DNA of 64,000 bases from an uncultured Porphyromonadaceae bacterium (GTDB lineage: Bacteria; Bacteroidota; Bacteroidia; Bacteroidales; Muribaculaceae): positions 25,411 to 89,410 of the forward strand of contig CAMWSS010000005.1 in NCBI GenBank assembly GCA_947177035.1, read 5' to 3'. Shown in pieces: positions 17,338 to 24,493 of the stretch (the stretch's first letter is position 1; each line of letters begins with the position of its first letter). The notes below the pieces were generated by a model. The model was not told the DNA's origin. It saw nothing but the letters and a program-made list of their open reading frames with translations, and did no database searches. The position numbers and the translations under genes are program-made.

Positions 17338-18053
17338 TGCAGTTGGTTGGAAAGCGTTATCGAATCGGTTGGCAGCAGGGCTGACAGTTCGCCGAACAGT
17401 TTGATGTAGTTGAGCGATTCGCGGCTGAGCACGATGAGGTTGAGGCGCGTTGTGTGTTCGACGTAGTCATAGTCGACGTATTCGTTGACCAGTCGGACGT
17501 CGTGGCGCGACAGGACTGTGCGATAGGGTTCGATGTCGGTTACTATGGCCCGGACTTTCATCCGGATGATGCGGCTTTCGGAGCCCATGGCGTGGCGGCG
17601 TTCGACTCCTTCGAGTGTGACCAGGATTATGAGAATCAGCAGTGTGGCGGTGATTGAGAGAAGGTAGAGTCCGACTCCGACAGCGAGTCCGATTGTCGAT
17701 ACCATCCAGATTCCGGCGGCAGTGGTCAGTCCGCGGACAGATCCTTTCATCTGTATGATTGCTCCGGCTCCGAGGAAGCCGACGCCGGTTATGACTTGTG
17801 CGGCTATTCGTCCGGGGTCGCCGTTTTTGAGGCCCATGTAGGCCTGGCAGATGTAGATGCTGACGATCATTGCGAGTGTCGCCCCCATGGAGATGAGGGC
17901 GAATGTGCGCAGTCCGGCGGGTTGTCCTTTGCGTTTCCGCTCATAGCCGACGATTGATCCGAGGGTCAGGCTGACGAAGAGTTTGAAGATGGCTTGGGCG
18001 GTGGATATTTCTACCGCTGTCATGTCGAGCCATAGCTGCGTGGCCCAGTTCAT
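17334..18053 (-). CDS. MgtC/SapB family membrane protein
   Basis: A 239-residue protein. The first 140 residues contain the MgtC helices and motifs (LTLGSIVGYERKRKGQPAGLRTFALISMGATLAMIV, GFLGAGAIIQMKGSVRGLTTAAGIWMVSTIGLAVGVG). The C-terminal 90 residues form a soluble ACT-like domain. Family members affect magnesium homeostasis, membrane potential or ATP synthase, and the mechanism is disputed. It sits between and overlaps genes for a coiled-coil protein and an antiporter, consistent with a shared role in ion or envelope homeostasis. Confidence 0.88.
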   Translation of the reverse strand: MNWATQLWLDMTAVEISTAQAIFKLFVSLTLGSIVGYERKRKGQPAGLRTFALISMGATLAMIVSIYICQAYMGLKNGDPGRIAAQVITGVGFLGAGAIIQMKGSVRGLTTAAGIWMVSTIGLAVGVGLYLLSITATLLILIILVTLEGVERRHAMGSESRIIRMKVRAIVTDIEPYRTVLSRHDVRLVNEYVDYDYVEHTTRLNLIVLSRESLNYIKLFGELSALLPTDSITLSNQLQ

Positions 18054-19000
18054 TTTTTAAGTTGGAAGTCGAGTGAGCAGAGCCGGTAGTTGTCGGCGAA
18101 GAGTTCTACTTTGTATGTGCCGGGGTTGAGGGCTGTGTTGTTGTCCCAGTAGATTGTGATTCCGCTGATTTCGGCTCCTTCGTATTCGATGTCTTTCTGG
18201 GCAGTGGCTTCGACTCGTCCGTTGTCGTAGGGGAATGTTATGCCGTTGCCTTGCAGGAGGTTGCCTTCGGGCGAGGTTATGCGCAGGAAGATGCTTTTGC
18301 GTCCGACAGGGGTGGAGTTGTTTTGCGGGATGGTGAAGGAGACGGCCAGTTGTTTTGCTTTGGTGATGTTTTTTTCGCGTTTTCCGTTGCTTTTGAGGGC
18401 CTGGATGCTGACTGCGGTGACGTTGAGTTTTTCGGCCAGTTCCATGCGTTGTGTCAGTTCTTTGTTGACTTTGGTCTGTGACTGGACCTGGCTTTCGAGC
18501 CGGTTGGCTTTTGACGCGAGGGTCTGGTTTTCGGTGCGCAGTTGCTGGTTTTCCTGGTTCAGGTCAGCGATCTGTTCGACATAGTGCTTCATGATTCCGC
18601 GCAGTGTGGCGATTTCTTTCTGGAGCTGGGCGATGCGTTCGCTCGAGAGGCGGTCGCGGCGTTTGAGTTCGGCGGTGAGTTCTTCGACTTTGTTTTTTGC
18701 GGCTTCGTATTCGGCGCGGATCGAGTCGTTGTGGAAGAGTTGTACCTGGCCTTCGTGTTGCTGGAACGATGAGTTCAGTTCTTCGTATTGGTTGGCCAGT
18801 TCGAGTTGCTGGTTTTCAAGCATGAGCTCTTCGGTGCGCAACATGGCTTCGTCGAGTTTTTTGTTCTGCTGGAATATGAAGACACCGAGTCCCATGATAA
18901 ATGCCGCGATCACTGCTGCGGCAACTGCCAGATAGGCGCGTTTTTTGTCGCGTCCGCCGGTTGCGGATGGATTGTCCGAGTGGTTGTATTGCTCTGTCAT
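18050..19000 (-). CDS. Membrane-anchored coiled-coil protein of unknown function
   Basis: A 316-residue protein not matched to a named family. One transmembrane helix (AYLAVAAAVIAAFIMGLGVFIF, about 24-45) follows a short polar N-terminus. Residues 50-200 are a long coiled coil rich in Q/E/L (LNQENQQLRTENQTLASKANRLESQV). The last 110 residues form a beta-rich domain (RKSIFLRITSPEGNLLQGNG, NPGTYKVELFADNYRLCSLDF). It is first in the leftward operon with the MgtC protein and the antiporter, overlapping the former by four bases. The coiled coil and beta domain probably lie in the periplasm. Confidence 0.75.
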   Translation of the reverse strand: MTEQYNHSDNPSATGGRDKKRAYLAVAAAVIAAFIMGLGVFIFQQNKKLDEAMLRTEELMLENQQLELANQYEELNSSFQQHEGQVQLFHNDSIRAEYEAAKNKVEELTAELKRRDRLSSERIAQLQKEIATLRGIMKHYVEQIADLNQENQQLRTENQTLASKANRLESQVQSQTKVNKELTQRMELAEKLNVTAVSIQALKSNGKREKNITKAKQLAVSFTIPQNNSTPVGRKSIFLRITSPEGNLLQGNGITFPYDNGRVEATAQKDIEYEGAEISGITIYWDNNTALNPGTYKVELFADNYRLCSLDFQLKK

Positions 19001-19045
19001 AATTTATTAAACAAGCTCTTTGTCGGGGTTGTTTTTTAGTGGCTA

Positions 19046-19077
19046 CAAAAATATGAAATAATCCCGATTTATGCAAA
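19046..19077 (-). promoter_or_regulatory. Promoter of the coiled-coil/MgtC/antiporter operon
   Basis: Read leftward, TTTG (19077-19074) and TATTTTTG (19053-19046) match the -33/-7 consensus with a 20-base spacer. The transcript should begin near 19039, about 39 bases before the ATG. Confidence 0.8.
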
Positions 19078-19168
19078 TCGGCGTGAACCGTCGGCGTGGT
19101 GTGGGCGTTGTTATGTCAGAACAGTGAAATCAACTAACTTTCAACTTATATTTATATTATCCTGCGTT

Positions 19169-19654
19169 ATGAAAAAATTGTTACTCTCGCTTATCGCTTT
19201 GCCGATGATGGCTTTCGGTTTCACGTCTTGTAGCGATGAGGACGATCTGCCTGAAGCCAAGATCGAGGTTAGGATTTCGGGCGGCGTGCATAATCCTGAC
19301 GACAACAGGATTTATGTGACCGAAGGCGAGCAGCTGGTGTTTGAGAGTCTGACCGCCATTCCGACCAATGGCAAGAAGACTACTCTCGGTTTCACCACGT
19401 ATTATATCCAGGGGATTCCTTTTGCCCAGACTTATACGGTGCCTTTCGGGGCCACGCTTGACACTGAGGGCATGAATCCCGGCGAGTATGTGGTGCAGAT
19501 CAAGTCGGAGCTTTATCAGATCGACAAGTCGGCCGCGTTTGTGCTCATTTCGTATGAGCTGGTGATTGAGCCTGCCGACGGCGACGGTTCGGATGTTCCT
19601 CCTTCCGGAAGTTATGTGGCCACGCCTGCCCATTCGGAGATCGGCGCTCAGTAA
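19169..19654 (+). CDS. Small surface lipoprotein, unknown function
   Basis: A 161-residue lipoprotein. The ATG at 19169 starts a clean lipoprotein signal peptide (MKKLLLSLIALPMMAFGFTSCSDEDD); the earlier in-frame ATG at 19124 would add 15 residues in front of it. The SDEDD after the lipid Cys resembles the surface-export signal of Bacteroidota lipoproteins. The rest is a single beta-rich domain (IEVRISGGVHNPDDNRIYVTEGEQLVFESL...), possibly immunoglobulin-like, ending in a flexible tail. No enzyme motif was found. Confidence 0.8.
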   Translation: MKKLLLSLIALPMMAFGFTSCSDEDDLPEAKIEVRISGGVHNPDDNRIYVTEGEQLVFESLTAIPTNGKKTTLGFTTYYIQGIPFAQTYTVPFGATLDTEGMNPGEYVVQIKSELYQIDKSAAFVLISYELVIEPADGDGSDVPPSGSYVATPAHSEIGAQ

Positions 19655-19688
19655 TTGACTTTGTTGTGCATTCTCCTCTCTTGTGATG

Positions 19689-19720
19689 AAGGCGATCCCT
19701 GCCGTGGCAGGGGTCGCCTT
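19689..19720. terminator. Hairpin between convergent lipoprotein and truA genes
   Basis: AAGGCGA and TCGCCTT flank CCCTGC/GCAGGG, giving a 14-bp stem with one wobble pair and a very short loop. No T run follows on either strand beyond the stem's own AA/TT ends, so termination is likely but weaker than elsewhere. Confidence 0.6.
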
Positions 19721-19759
19721 TGTGTGGTGTTGTGCCGTCTTGTTGTCTGGCGATGCGGG

Positions 19760-20497
19760 TTATTCGTGCCAGTAGGGATAGGTGATGCGGGCGAGGTAGA
19801 GGGCGTGGGGCGGCATGGAGGTGCCGGCGGCGCATCGGTCGCGGGCGTCGATGATGGCGCGGAATCCGTCGGTTGAGAGTTTTCCGCGGCCGACGTCGAC
19901 GAGGGTTCCGACGATGGCGCGGACCATGTTGCGGAGGAAGCGGTCGGCGGTGATTGTGAATGTCATTCCTCCGGTCAGGGGGTCGGGAGCCCATCTGGCG
20001 TGGGTTACGTGGCAGATGTTTGTGCGGGCGTCGGAGTGGAGTTTGGCGAATGATGTGAAGTCGGTGATCTGGGGTAGGATGGCGGCGGCGCGGTTCATCG
20101 CTTCGTAGTCGAGCGGTCGGACGGGGCGCCAGGCCAGGTCGTTGAGGAATGGAGATCTGGCGGTGAGGGCGCGGTAGTGGTAGGTGCGCGATGTGGCGTC
20201 GAACCGGGCGTGGGCCTGGGGGTGGACTTCGGTGACTGAGTATATGGCTATGTCGTTGCCGCAGATTGAGTTGAGGGCGCGCACTGACGGGGGGGCCGGC
20301 GCGTCGAAGTGTGCCACCATCATCGATGCGTTGACGCCGGCGTCGGTGCGTCCGGCGCCGACGATCGGGGTGGGGCGTCGGGTCAGTTTGGTCAGGGCGT
20401 CTTCGATGACGGACTGGACGGTTGTCTGGCCTGGTTGTATCTGCCATCCGTGGAATGGGGCGCCACGGTAGGCGAGGTGGAGGAAGTAGCGGGGCAT
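19760..20497 (-). CDS. truA: tRNA pseudouridine(38-40) synthase TruA
   Basis: A 245-residue pseudouridine synthase acting on positions 38-40 of tRNA anticodon arms. The N-terminus MPRYFLHLAYRGAPFHGWQIQPG and the catalytic-Asp motif GAGRTDAGVNA are clear (usually GVHA, here Asn). FLRNMVRAIVGTLVDVGRGKL near the C-terminus is also typical. The track ORF begins 111 bases earlier, but those residues are shadow sequence inside speA. The ATG at 20497 overlaps the speA stop by one base, which supports it. Confidence 0.93.
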   Translation of the reverse strand: MPRYFLHLAYRGAPFHGWQIQPGQTTVQSVIEDALTKLTRRPTPIVGAGRTDAGVNASMMVAHFDAPAPPSVRALNSICGNDIAIYSVTEVHPQAHARFDATSRTYHYRALTARSPFLNDLAWRPVRPLDYEAMNRAAAILPQITDFTSFAKLHSDARTNICHVTHARWAPDPLTGGMTFTITADRFLRNMVRAIVGTLVDVGRGKLSTDGFRAIIDARDRCAAGTSMPPHALYLARITYPYWHE

Positions 20498-22395
20498 CAG
20501 TCTTTTTCGAGGTAGGTGTAGCCGTAGAGTCCGGAGCGGTAGTTGCTGAGGAATTCGCGGCCTTCTTCGGGGGAGATTTTGCCGGCTTTCATTGATGCGG
20601 TGACCCATGTTTCGACGTTGCGGACCAGTTTTTTGGGGTTGAACTGGACGTAGTCGAGGACTTCGGCGACTGTTTCGCCGTCGATTATCTGGTCGATTTC
20701 GTATCGGTCTTTGTAGACGTCGATGTGGACGGCGTTGGTGTCGCCGAAGAGGTTGTGCATGTCGCCGAGTATTTCCTGGTATGCTCCGACGAGGAATACT
20801 CCTATGTAGTATGGTTCGTTGGGTTTGAGGGTGTGGACGGGCAGTGATGCGCTCATGCCTGATGAGGTGATGAAGTGGGTGATCTTGCCGTCGCTGTCGC
20901 AGGTCATGTCCTGTATGGTTGCCTGTCGGGTCGGTTTTTCGTCGAGCCGGCTGATCGGCATGATGGGGAATACCTGGTCGATTGCCCAGGAGTCGGGGAG
21001 TGACTGGAAGAGGGAGAAGTTGCAGAAGTATTTGTCGGGGATCATTTTTGCGACTTTTCGCAGTTCTTCCGGTGGGTGCTTCATTGATGAGGCCATTTCG
21101 CTGACTTCGCGTGCGATGCTCCAGAAGAGTTTTTCGATTTTTGCTCTGGTGCGCAGGTCGGCGAGTCCGAGGCTGAAGAGGTCGAGTGCTTCTTCGCGGA
21201 TCTGGAGTGCGTCGTGCCAGCTTTCAAAGAGGTTCTGCTGGTCGAGTTTGTCCCAGATTGAGTATAGTTCGCGTGCCAGTTCGTGGTCTTCGGGTGGGAT
21301 CTGTTCGTTGTCGTTCCATTGTGGCAGTGATGCCGATTCGAGGACTTCGAAGATGAGCACGGAGTGGTGGGCGGAGAGAGAGCGTCCGCTTTCGGTGATG
21401 ATGTTAGGCTGGGGAAGGTCGTTTTTGACGCAGGCGTCGACCAGAGCGCTGATTGCGTCGTTAGCGTATTCCTGGATGGAATAGTTCATTGAGCTTTCGC
21501 TGGATGAGGAGCGGGTGCCGTCGTAGTCGACGCCGAGTCCGCCGCCGATGTCGACGAAGTCGATGTTGAAGCCCATTTTTGTGAGCTGGATGTAGAACTG
21601 GACTGCTTCGCGGAGGGCGTTTTTGATGCGGCGTATTTTGGTGATCTGGCTTCCGATGTGGAAGTGGATGAGTTTGAGCGATCCGGTCATTCGGTTGCGT
21701 TCGAGGAAGTCGACCGCTTCGAGCAGTTCGCTGGAGTTGAGTCCGAATTTGCTTTGGTCGCCGCCGCTTTCTTCCCATTTTCCGGATCCGGAGCTTGAGA
21801 GTTTTATGCGAATGCCGATGTTTGGGGTGATCTGGAGCCTTTTTGCGATGCGGGCTATGATTCTGAGTTCGTTGAGTTTTTCAACGACGAGGAATATGCG
21901 TCGTCCCATTTTTTGGGCGAGCAGGGCGAGTTCGACGTAGTTTTCGTCTTTGTATCCGTTGCAGATAATGAGGGCGTTTTCGTCGATGTTTGTGGCGAGG
22001 ACGGCGTGGAGTTCGGGTTTTGATCCGGCTTCGAGTCCGATGTTGAATTTTTTGCCGTGGCTGACGATTTCTTCGACTACTTCGCGGATCTGGTTTACTT
22101 TGATGGGGTAGATTATGTAGTTCTGGGCTTTGTAGTCATAGTCGGCGGCAGCTTGTTTGAAGCAGCGCGAGATTTTTTCGACACGGTTGTCGAGTATGTC
22201 GGGGAAGCGGAGCAGGACAGGGGCGCCGATGTCGCGCACCTGGAGTTCGTCCATTACGTCTTTGAGGTCGACCGATGCATATCCCTCGCGGGGAGTCACG
22301 GCCACGTGTCCGCGTTCGTTGATTGAAAAGTATTTCAGCCCCCAGCCGGCAATGTTGTATAGCTCGGTGCTGTCTTCAATACGCCATTTTCTCAT
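20497..22395 (-). CDS. speA: Biosynthetic arginine decarboxylase
   Basis: A 632-residue PLP-dependent, fold type III enzyme converting arginine to agmatine, the first step of one polyamine route. The PLP lysine lies in IIYPIKVNQIREVVEEI (about residue 100). NIGLEAGSKPEL, FHIGSQITKI, FVDIGGGLGVDYDGT and the C-terminal VGAYQEILGDMHNLFGDTNAVH fit SpeA along its whole length. It is co-transcribed with truA, a pairing that looks fortuitous. A weak promoter-like TAACTTTA is seen at 22438-22431. Confidence 0.95.
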   Translation of the reverse strand: MRKWRIEDSTELYNIAGWGLKYFSINERGHVAVTPREGYASVDLKDVMDELQVRDIGAPVLLRFPDILDNRVEKISRCFKQAAADYDYKAQNYIIYPIKVNQIREVVEEIVSHGKKFNIGLEAGSKPELHAVLATNIDENALIICNGYKDENYVELALLAQKMGRRIFLVVEKLNELRIIARIAKRLQITPNIGIRIKLSSSGSGKWEESGGDQSKFGLNSSELLEAVDFLERNRMTGSLKLIHFHIGSQITKIRRIKNALREAVQFYIQLTKMGFNIDFVDIGGGLGVDYDGTRSSSSESSMNYSIQEYANDAISALVDACVKNDLPQPNIITESGRSLSAHHSVLIFEVLESASLPQWNDNEQIPPEDHELARELYSIWDKLDQQNLFESWHDALQIREEALDLFSLGLADLRTRAKIEKLFWSIAREVSEMASSMKHPPEELRKVAKMIPDKYFCNFSLFQSLPDSWAIDQVFPIMPISRLDEKPTRQATIQDMTCDSDGKITHFITSSGMSASLPVHTLKPNEPYYIGVFLVGAYQEILGDMHNLFGDTNAVHIDVYKDRYEIDQIIDGETVAEVLDYVQFNPKKLVRNVETWVTASMKAGKISPEEGREFLSNYRSGLYGYTYLEKD

Positions 22396-22470
22396 TTCTT
22401 GTAGGTCAGAGAGTGAAAGAAAGTATAGTATAAAGTTAAAAAAAAGAAGAGTGTTGGTTGTTGAGGTCGT

Positions 22471-23178
22471 TTATCTGTTGTGGGGCGGCAGAGATGAGGC
22501 AATCGCTTCCCGGCTGAGTTCGATGATCTGGGGGTTGTCGGGGTCGATGGGTTTGTGGATTGTGAGTGTAATCCGTCCCCAGCGCGGCACTTTTGCGGTG
22601 CGCGGCATTATGTCGAAGGCTCCGTCGATTGTGACCGGGACAACCGGAAGGTTGAATTCACGGGCCAGGTTGTAGGCTCCACGTTTGAATCGGCCCATTC
22701 GGCCGGTGAGGGTGCGTGCGCCTTCGGGGAATATGACGAGGCTCATTTTTTTTGCAAGTTGATTTTCGGCGGCAGCCATTGTCGCGGCTATTCCGTGTGC
22801 GGTTGTGTCGACAAAGATGTGGCCGGCGCGTTTGCAGGCCCATCCGACGAGGGGGATTTTCTCGAGGCTGCGTTTCATCATCCATCTGAAGTTGTGGCCG
22901 AGGTATCCGTAGATCGCGAAGATGTCGTATGCACCCTGGTGGTTGGCCACGAATACGTAGTCTTTGGTCTGGTTGATGTTTTCTTGTCCGCGCACTTCTA
23001 CTTTGACCAGTGTGAGCGCACACATGATTCTGGCCCAGATGCGAGGGGGGTGGTAGCCCCACCATTTGCCGCCGAATATGGTGCATCCGGCGGCGGTTGT
23101 CAGTGCGGTCAATGCTGTGGCTGCCAGAGCCAATGGCAGCATAACGCATAGTTGGTAAATACGATAGATCACAATCAT
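22471..23178 (-). CDS. 1-acyl-sn-glycerol-3-phosphate acyltransferase (PlsC-like)
   Basis: A 235-residue membrane-associated acyltransferase of phospholipid synthesis. The catalytic NHQGAYD (HX4D) block is near residue 80 and FPEGARTLTGRMGRFKRGAYNLA is the second conserved block; a hydrophobic N-terminal helix precedes them. The track ORF extends to 23343, but its first 55 residues are the antisense of tRNA-Gln and its promoter. The start at 23178 (MIVIYRIYQLCVMLPLAL) agrees with family N-termini. A perfect -7 element ends only about 6 bases before this ATG, so the mRNA may be almost leaderless. Confidence 0.9.
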   Translation of the reverse strand: MIVIYRIYQLCVMLPLALAATALTALTTAAGCTIFGGKWWGYHPPRIWARIMCALTLVKVEVRGQENINQTKDYVFVANHQGAYDIFAIYGYLGHNFRWMMKRSLEKIPLVGWACKRAGHIFVDTTAHGIAATMAAAENQLAKKMSLVIFPEGARTLTGRMGRFKRGAYNLAREFNLPVVPVTIDGAFDIMPRTAKVPRWGRITLTIHKPIDPDNPQIIELSREAIASSLPPHNR

Positions 23179-23183
23179 AGGCG

Positions 23184-23191
23184 CAAAATTA
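23184..23191 (-). promoter_or_regulatory. -7 element for the PlsC-like gene
   Basis: Read leftward, TAATTTTG matches TAnnTTTG; 20 bases upstream lies a T run rather than a clear TTTG. It overlaps the region of the divergent tRNA-Gln promoter, and the implied transcription start is at or very near the ATG. Confidence 0.45.
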
Positions 23192-23199
23192 GCGAAAAA

Positions 23200-23231
23200 T
23201 TTGCAAATTAAAAAAAAACGGCGTAACTTTG
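23200..23231 (+). promoter_or_regulatory. Promoter of tRNA-Gln
   Basis: TTTG at 23200-23203 and TAACTTTG at 23224-23231 are exact consensus elements with a 20-base spacer. The transcript would start near 23238, about 35 bases before the tRNA. Confidence 0.85.
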
Positions 23232-23272
23232 CTGCCGCTTTAGGCGACACGGATGCGCCTGGGCGATATGAT

Positions 23273-23343
23273 TGTCTTATGGTGTAATGGTAGCACTGCA
23301 GTTTTTGGTTCTGCCTGTCTTGGTTCGAATCCAGGTAAGACAA
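23273..23343 (+). tRNA. tRNA-Gln (anticodon TTG)
   Basis: A 71-base cloverleaf: acceptor TGTCTTA/TAAGACA, anticodon arm GCAGT-TTTTGGT-TCTGC with anticodon TTG, and a TTCGAAT T loop closed by CTTGG/CCAGG. The pair next to the anticodon loop is T-T. CCA is not encoded. It has its own promoter and terminator. Confidence 0.92.
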
Positions 23344-23355
23344 CGCAAGTTGACA

Positions 23356-23389
23356 GAGTCGAGATCATTGATCTCGACTCTTCTTTTTA
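23356..23389 (+). terminator. Terminator after tRNA-Gln
   Basis: GAGTCGAGATC-ATT-GATCTCGACTC is a perfect 11-bp hairpin followed by TTCTTTTT. Confidence 0.88.
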
Positions 23390-23482
23390 TGTCTATGGCT
23401 GTGTCCGATTGTGTGGAGGCCGGGTGCATGTGGTGTCAGGCCGTGGGGCTGTGCGTTTGATGAAAAAGTGATAAAAAATGTT

Positions 23483-23546
23483 AAAACGCCGCTCTCTTTA
23501 TAAGAGATTTATTTTTCAATTTCTCTTTATAAGAGAGTGGCGTTTT
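23483..23546 (-). terminator. Long imperfect hairpin built partly from the left inverted repeat
   Basis: AAAACGCC-G-CTCTCTT-TAT-AAGAGA pairs with TCTCTT-TAT-AAGAGAG-T-GGCGTTTT, leaving one G-T pair and a three-base internal bubble. Read leftward the hairpin ends in GGCGTTTTAACATTTTTTAT, like an intrinsic terminator. Its right arm is the left invertible repeat plus seven bases of the invertible segment, so the complete stem exists only in the present orientation. It lies immediately downstream of the leftward promoter in that segment. Confidence 0.65.
23516..23539 (+). repeat. Left 24-bp inverted repeat of the capsule-promoter switch
   Basis: TCAATTTCTCTTTATAAGAGAGTG is the exact reverse complement of 23734-23757 (24 of 24 bases). 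Its near-palindromic core TCTCTTTATAAGAGA also occurs once more at 23492-23506. Confidence 0.9.
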
Positions 23547-23554
23547 CAATACTG

Positions 23555-23586
23555 CAAATATACTCAAATTATTGGAAACAGTAAAA
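23555..23586 (-). promoter_or_regulatory. Promoter inside the invertible segment, facing left
   Basis: Read leftward, TATATTTG (23562-23555) matches TAnnTTTG exactly, with a TTTT (23586-23583) in place of TTTG at the 20-base distance. Transcription would start near 23548 and run at once into the hairpin at 23546-23483. No comparable element was seen on the plus strand of the segment. Confidence 0.6.
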
Positions 23587-23733
23587 TTAAATACTGTATA
23601 TTATTTTATACGACATTACCACAAACAACCCCAAAACAGACAAATTTTAAACATCGGCGGCATACTGACTAATCATGCGATGTTTTTATAAATTGATTAT
23701 CAGAGCATCTAATACTCCGGTCAACCACACTGA

Positions 23734-23757
23734 CACTCTCTTATAAAGAGAAATTGA
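23734..23757 (-). repeat. Right 24-bp inverted repeat of the capsule-promoter switch
   Basis: CACTCTCTTATAAAGAGAAATTGA, an exact inverted copy of 23516-23539. Matching stops at the base on either side, so the repeat is exactly 24 bp. Confidence 0.9.
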
Positions 23758-23941
23758 GGATAGGGATATTGTAATCCTGATCACAAAATTTGGAAAAAGC
23801 ACGTTGCCTGCCTCAGGCCGTTGGCTGTTTCTTTTGGCTTCGGTCTGCGTAACAGCCTGTGTATTAGTTGCATGGGTAGTTAAGCAGGAGTTGGAGGATT
23901 GTCCAAGACAGATTGGCGCTTAATCGAAATACGATTGAAAT
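23758..23941 (+). promoter_or_regulatory. Leader of the capsule operon
   Basis: This 184-base untranslated stretch lies between the switch and upxY. It contains GGCTGTT (23823-23829) pairing with AACAGCC (23851-23857), and a CCTG-CCT-CAGG hairpin before it. UpxY proteins act on the leader of their own capsule operon to prevent early termination, so a target may lie here. I cannot point to a specific recognition element. Confidence 0.5.
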
Positions 23942-24484
23942 ATGTCTGAAAACACAACAGGTAAACACTGGTTTGTGATGCGTGATCTTCGTCGCAGATC
24001 GGCCAAGGTTCTGGCTATACATGAGCTTGCTGATGCCGGTTTTGAGGTGTTTACGCCGATGGCAGAAATGCTGTTGAATGTCAATGGCAGGAAGATTCGC
24101 CGTTTGTTGCCGGTGATTCAGGACCTTCTGTTTGTGCATTCGGTCAAGGAGGATCTTGACCGTTTTGTGGAGGTGAAGCCTAATTTGCAGTATCGTTACA
24201 GCCACGGACGGAGTGTCAATGAGCCGACCATTGTCCGTCATGATGAGATGGAGCGGTTTATCAAAGCAGTCAGCAGTTCCGATGCTCCGAGGTATTATAT
24301 GCCAGGCGAGATCACTCCGTCGATGTATGGCCGTCGGGTCAGGATAGTTGGCGGTCCGCTCGATAATTATGAGGGCTGTCTTCTGTCTGTTCGCGGCATG
24401 AGGACTCGTCGTCTGATTGTCGAGATTTCGGGTCTGGTGTCGGCGTCGGTCGAGGTCAACCCCGATTTCATAGAGTTTGTCTGA
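23942..24484 (+). CDS. UpxY-family (NusG-like) transcription antiterminator
   Basis: A 180-residue NusG paralogue. The NGN domain starts with KHWFVMRDLRRRSAKVLAIHELADAGFEVFTPM and continues with PVIQDLLFVHS; a KOW-type C-terminus follows (YGRRVRIVGGPLDNYEGCLLSVRGMRTRRLIVEI). In Bacteroides, the first gene of each capsule operon encodes such a protein, which lets polymerase read through that operon only. Position right after the invertible promoter and before the flippase gene fits. The usual second gene, upxZ, which silences other capsule loci, is missing here. No strong Shine-Dalgarno is present. Confidence 0.9.
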   Translation: MSENTTGKHWFVMRDLRRRSAKVLAIHELADAGFEVFTPMAEMLLNVNGRKIRRLLPVIQDLLFVHSVKEDLDRFVEVKPNLQYRYSHGRSVNEPTIVRHDEMERFIKAVSSSDAPRYYMPGEITPSMYGRRVRIVGGPLDNYEGCLLSVRGMRTRRLIVEISGLVSASVEVNPDFIEFV

Positions 24485-24493
24485 TCTGCAATT

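Larger units (their letters stand above)
23516..23757. other. Predicted invertible promoter segment (phase-variable switch)
   Basis: A 194-base AT-rich spacer lies between perfect 24-bp inverted repeats, 184 bases upstream of the UpxY-family gene that opens the capsule locus. In Bacteroides fragilis, capsule promoters of this geometry are flipped by a serine recombinase (Mpi). Here the spacer carries one exact -7 element, TATATTTG, on the minus strand near the left repeat, so in this assembly the promoter points away from the locus (OFF). Flipping would place it at about 23711-23718 facing upxY. No recombinase gene lies in the window. Otherwise the 598-base stretch from tRNA-Gln to upxY holds only the hairpins listed and the leader. 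Confidence 0.8.

Noticed and set aside
19545-20447. 300-aa minus-strand ORF
   Set aside because: Arg/His/Pro-rich shadow of truA in another frame.
23179-23343. N-terminal extension of the PlsC-like ORF
   Set aside because: It translates the antisense strand of tRNA-Gln and its promoter.
23273-23343. Degenerate tRNA because of a T-T pair closing the anticodon stem
   Set aside because: All other stems pair, the anticodon loop is normal, and a consensus promoter and terminator flank it, so it is probably functional.
23478-23672. 64-aa ORF across the invertible segment
   Set aside because: It crosses the inverted repeat and hairpin and has no coding character; chance in AT-rich sequence.
23483-23757. 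Insertion sequence remnant suggested by inverted repeats
   Set aside because: There is no transposase frame or target duplication; repeats flank a promoter upstream of upxY, which fits an invertible switch better.
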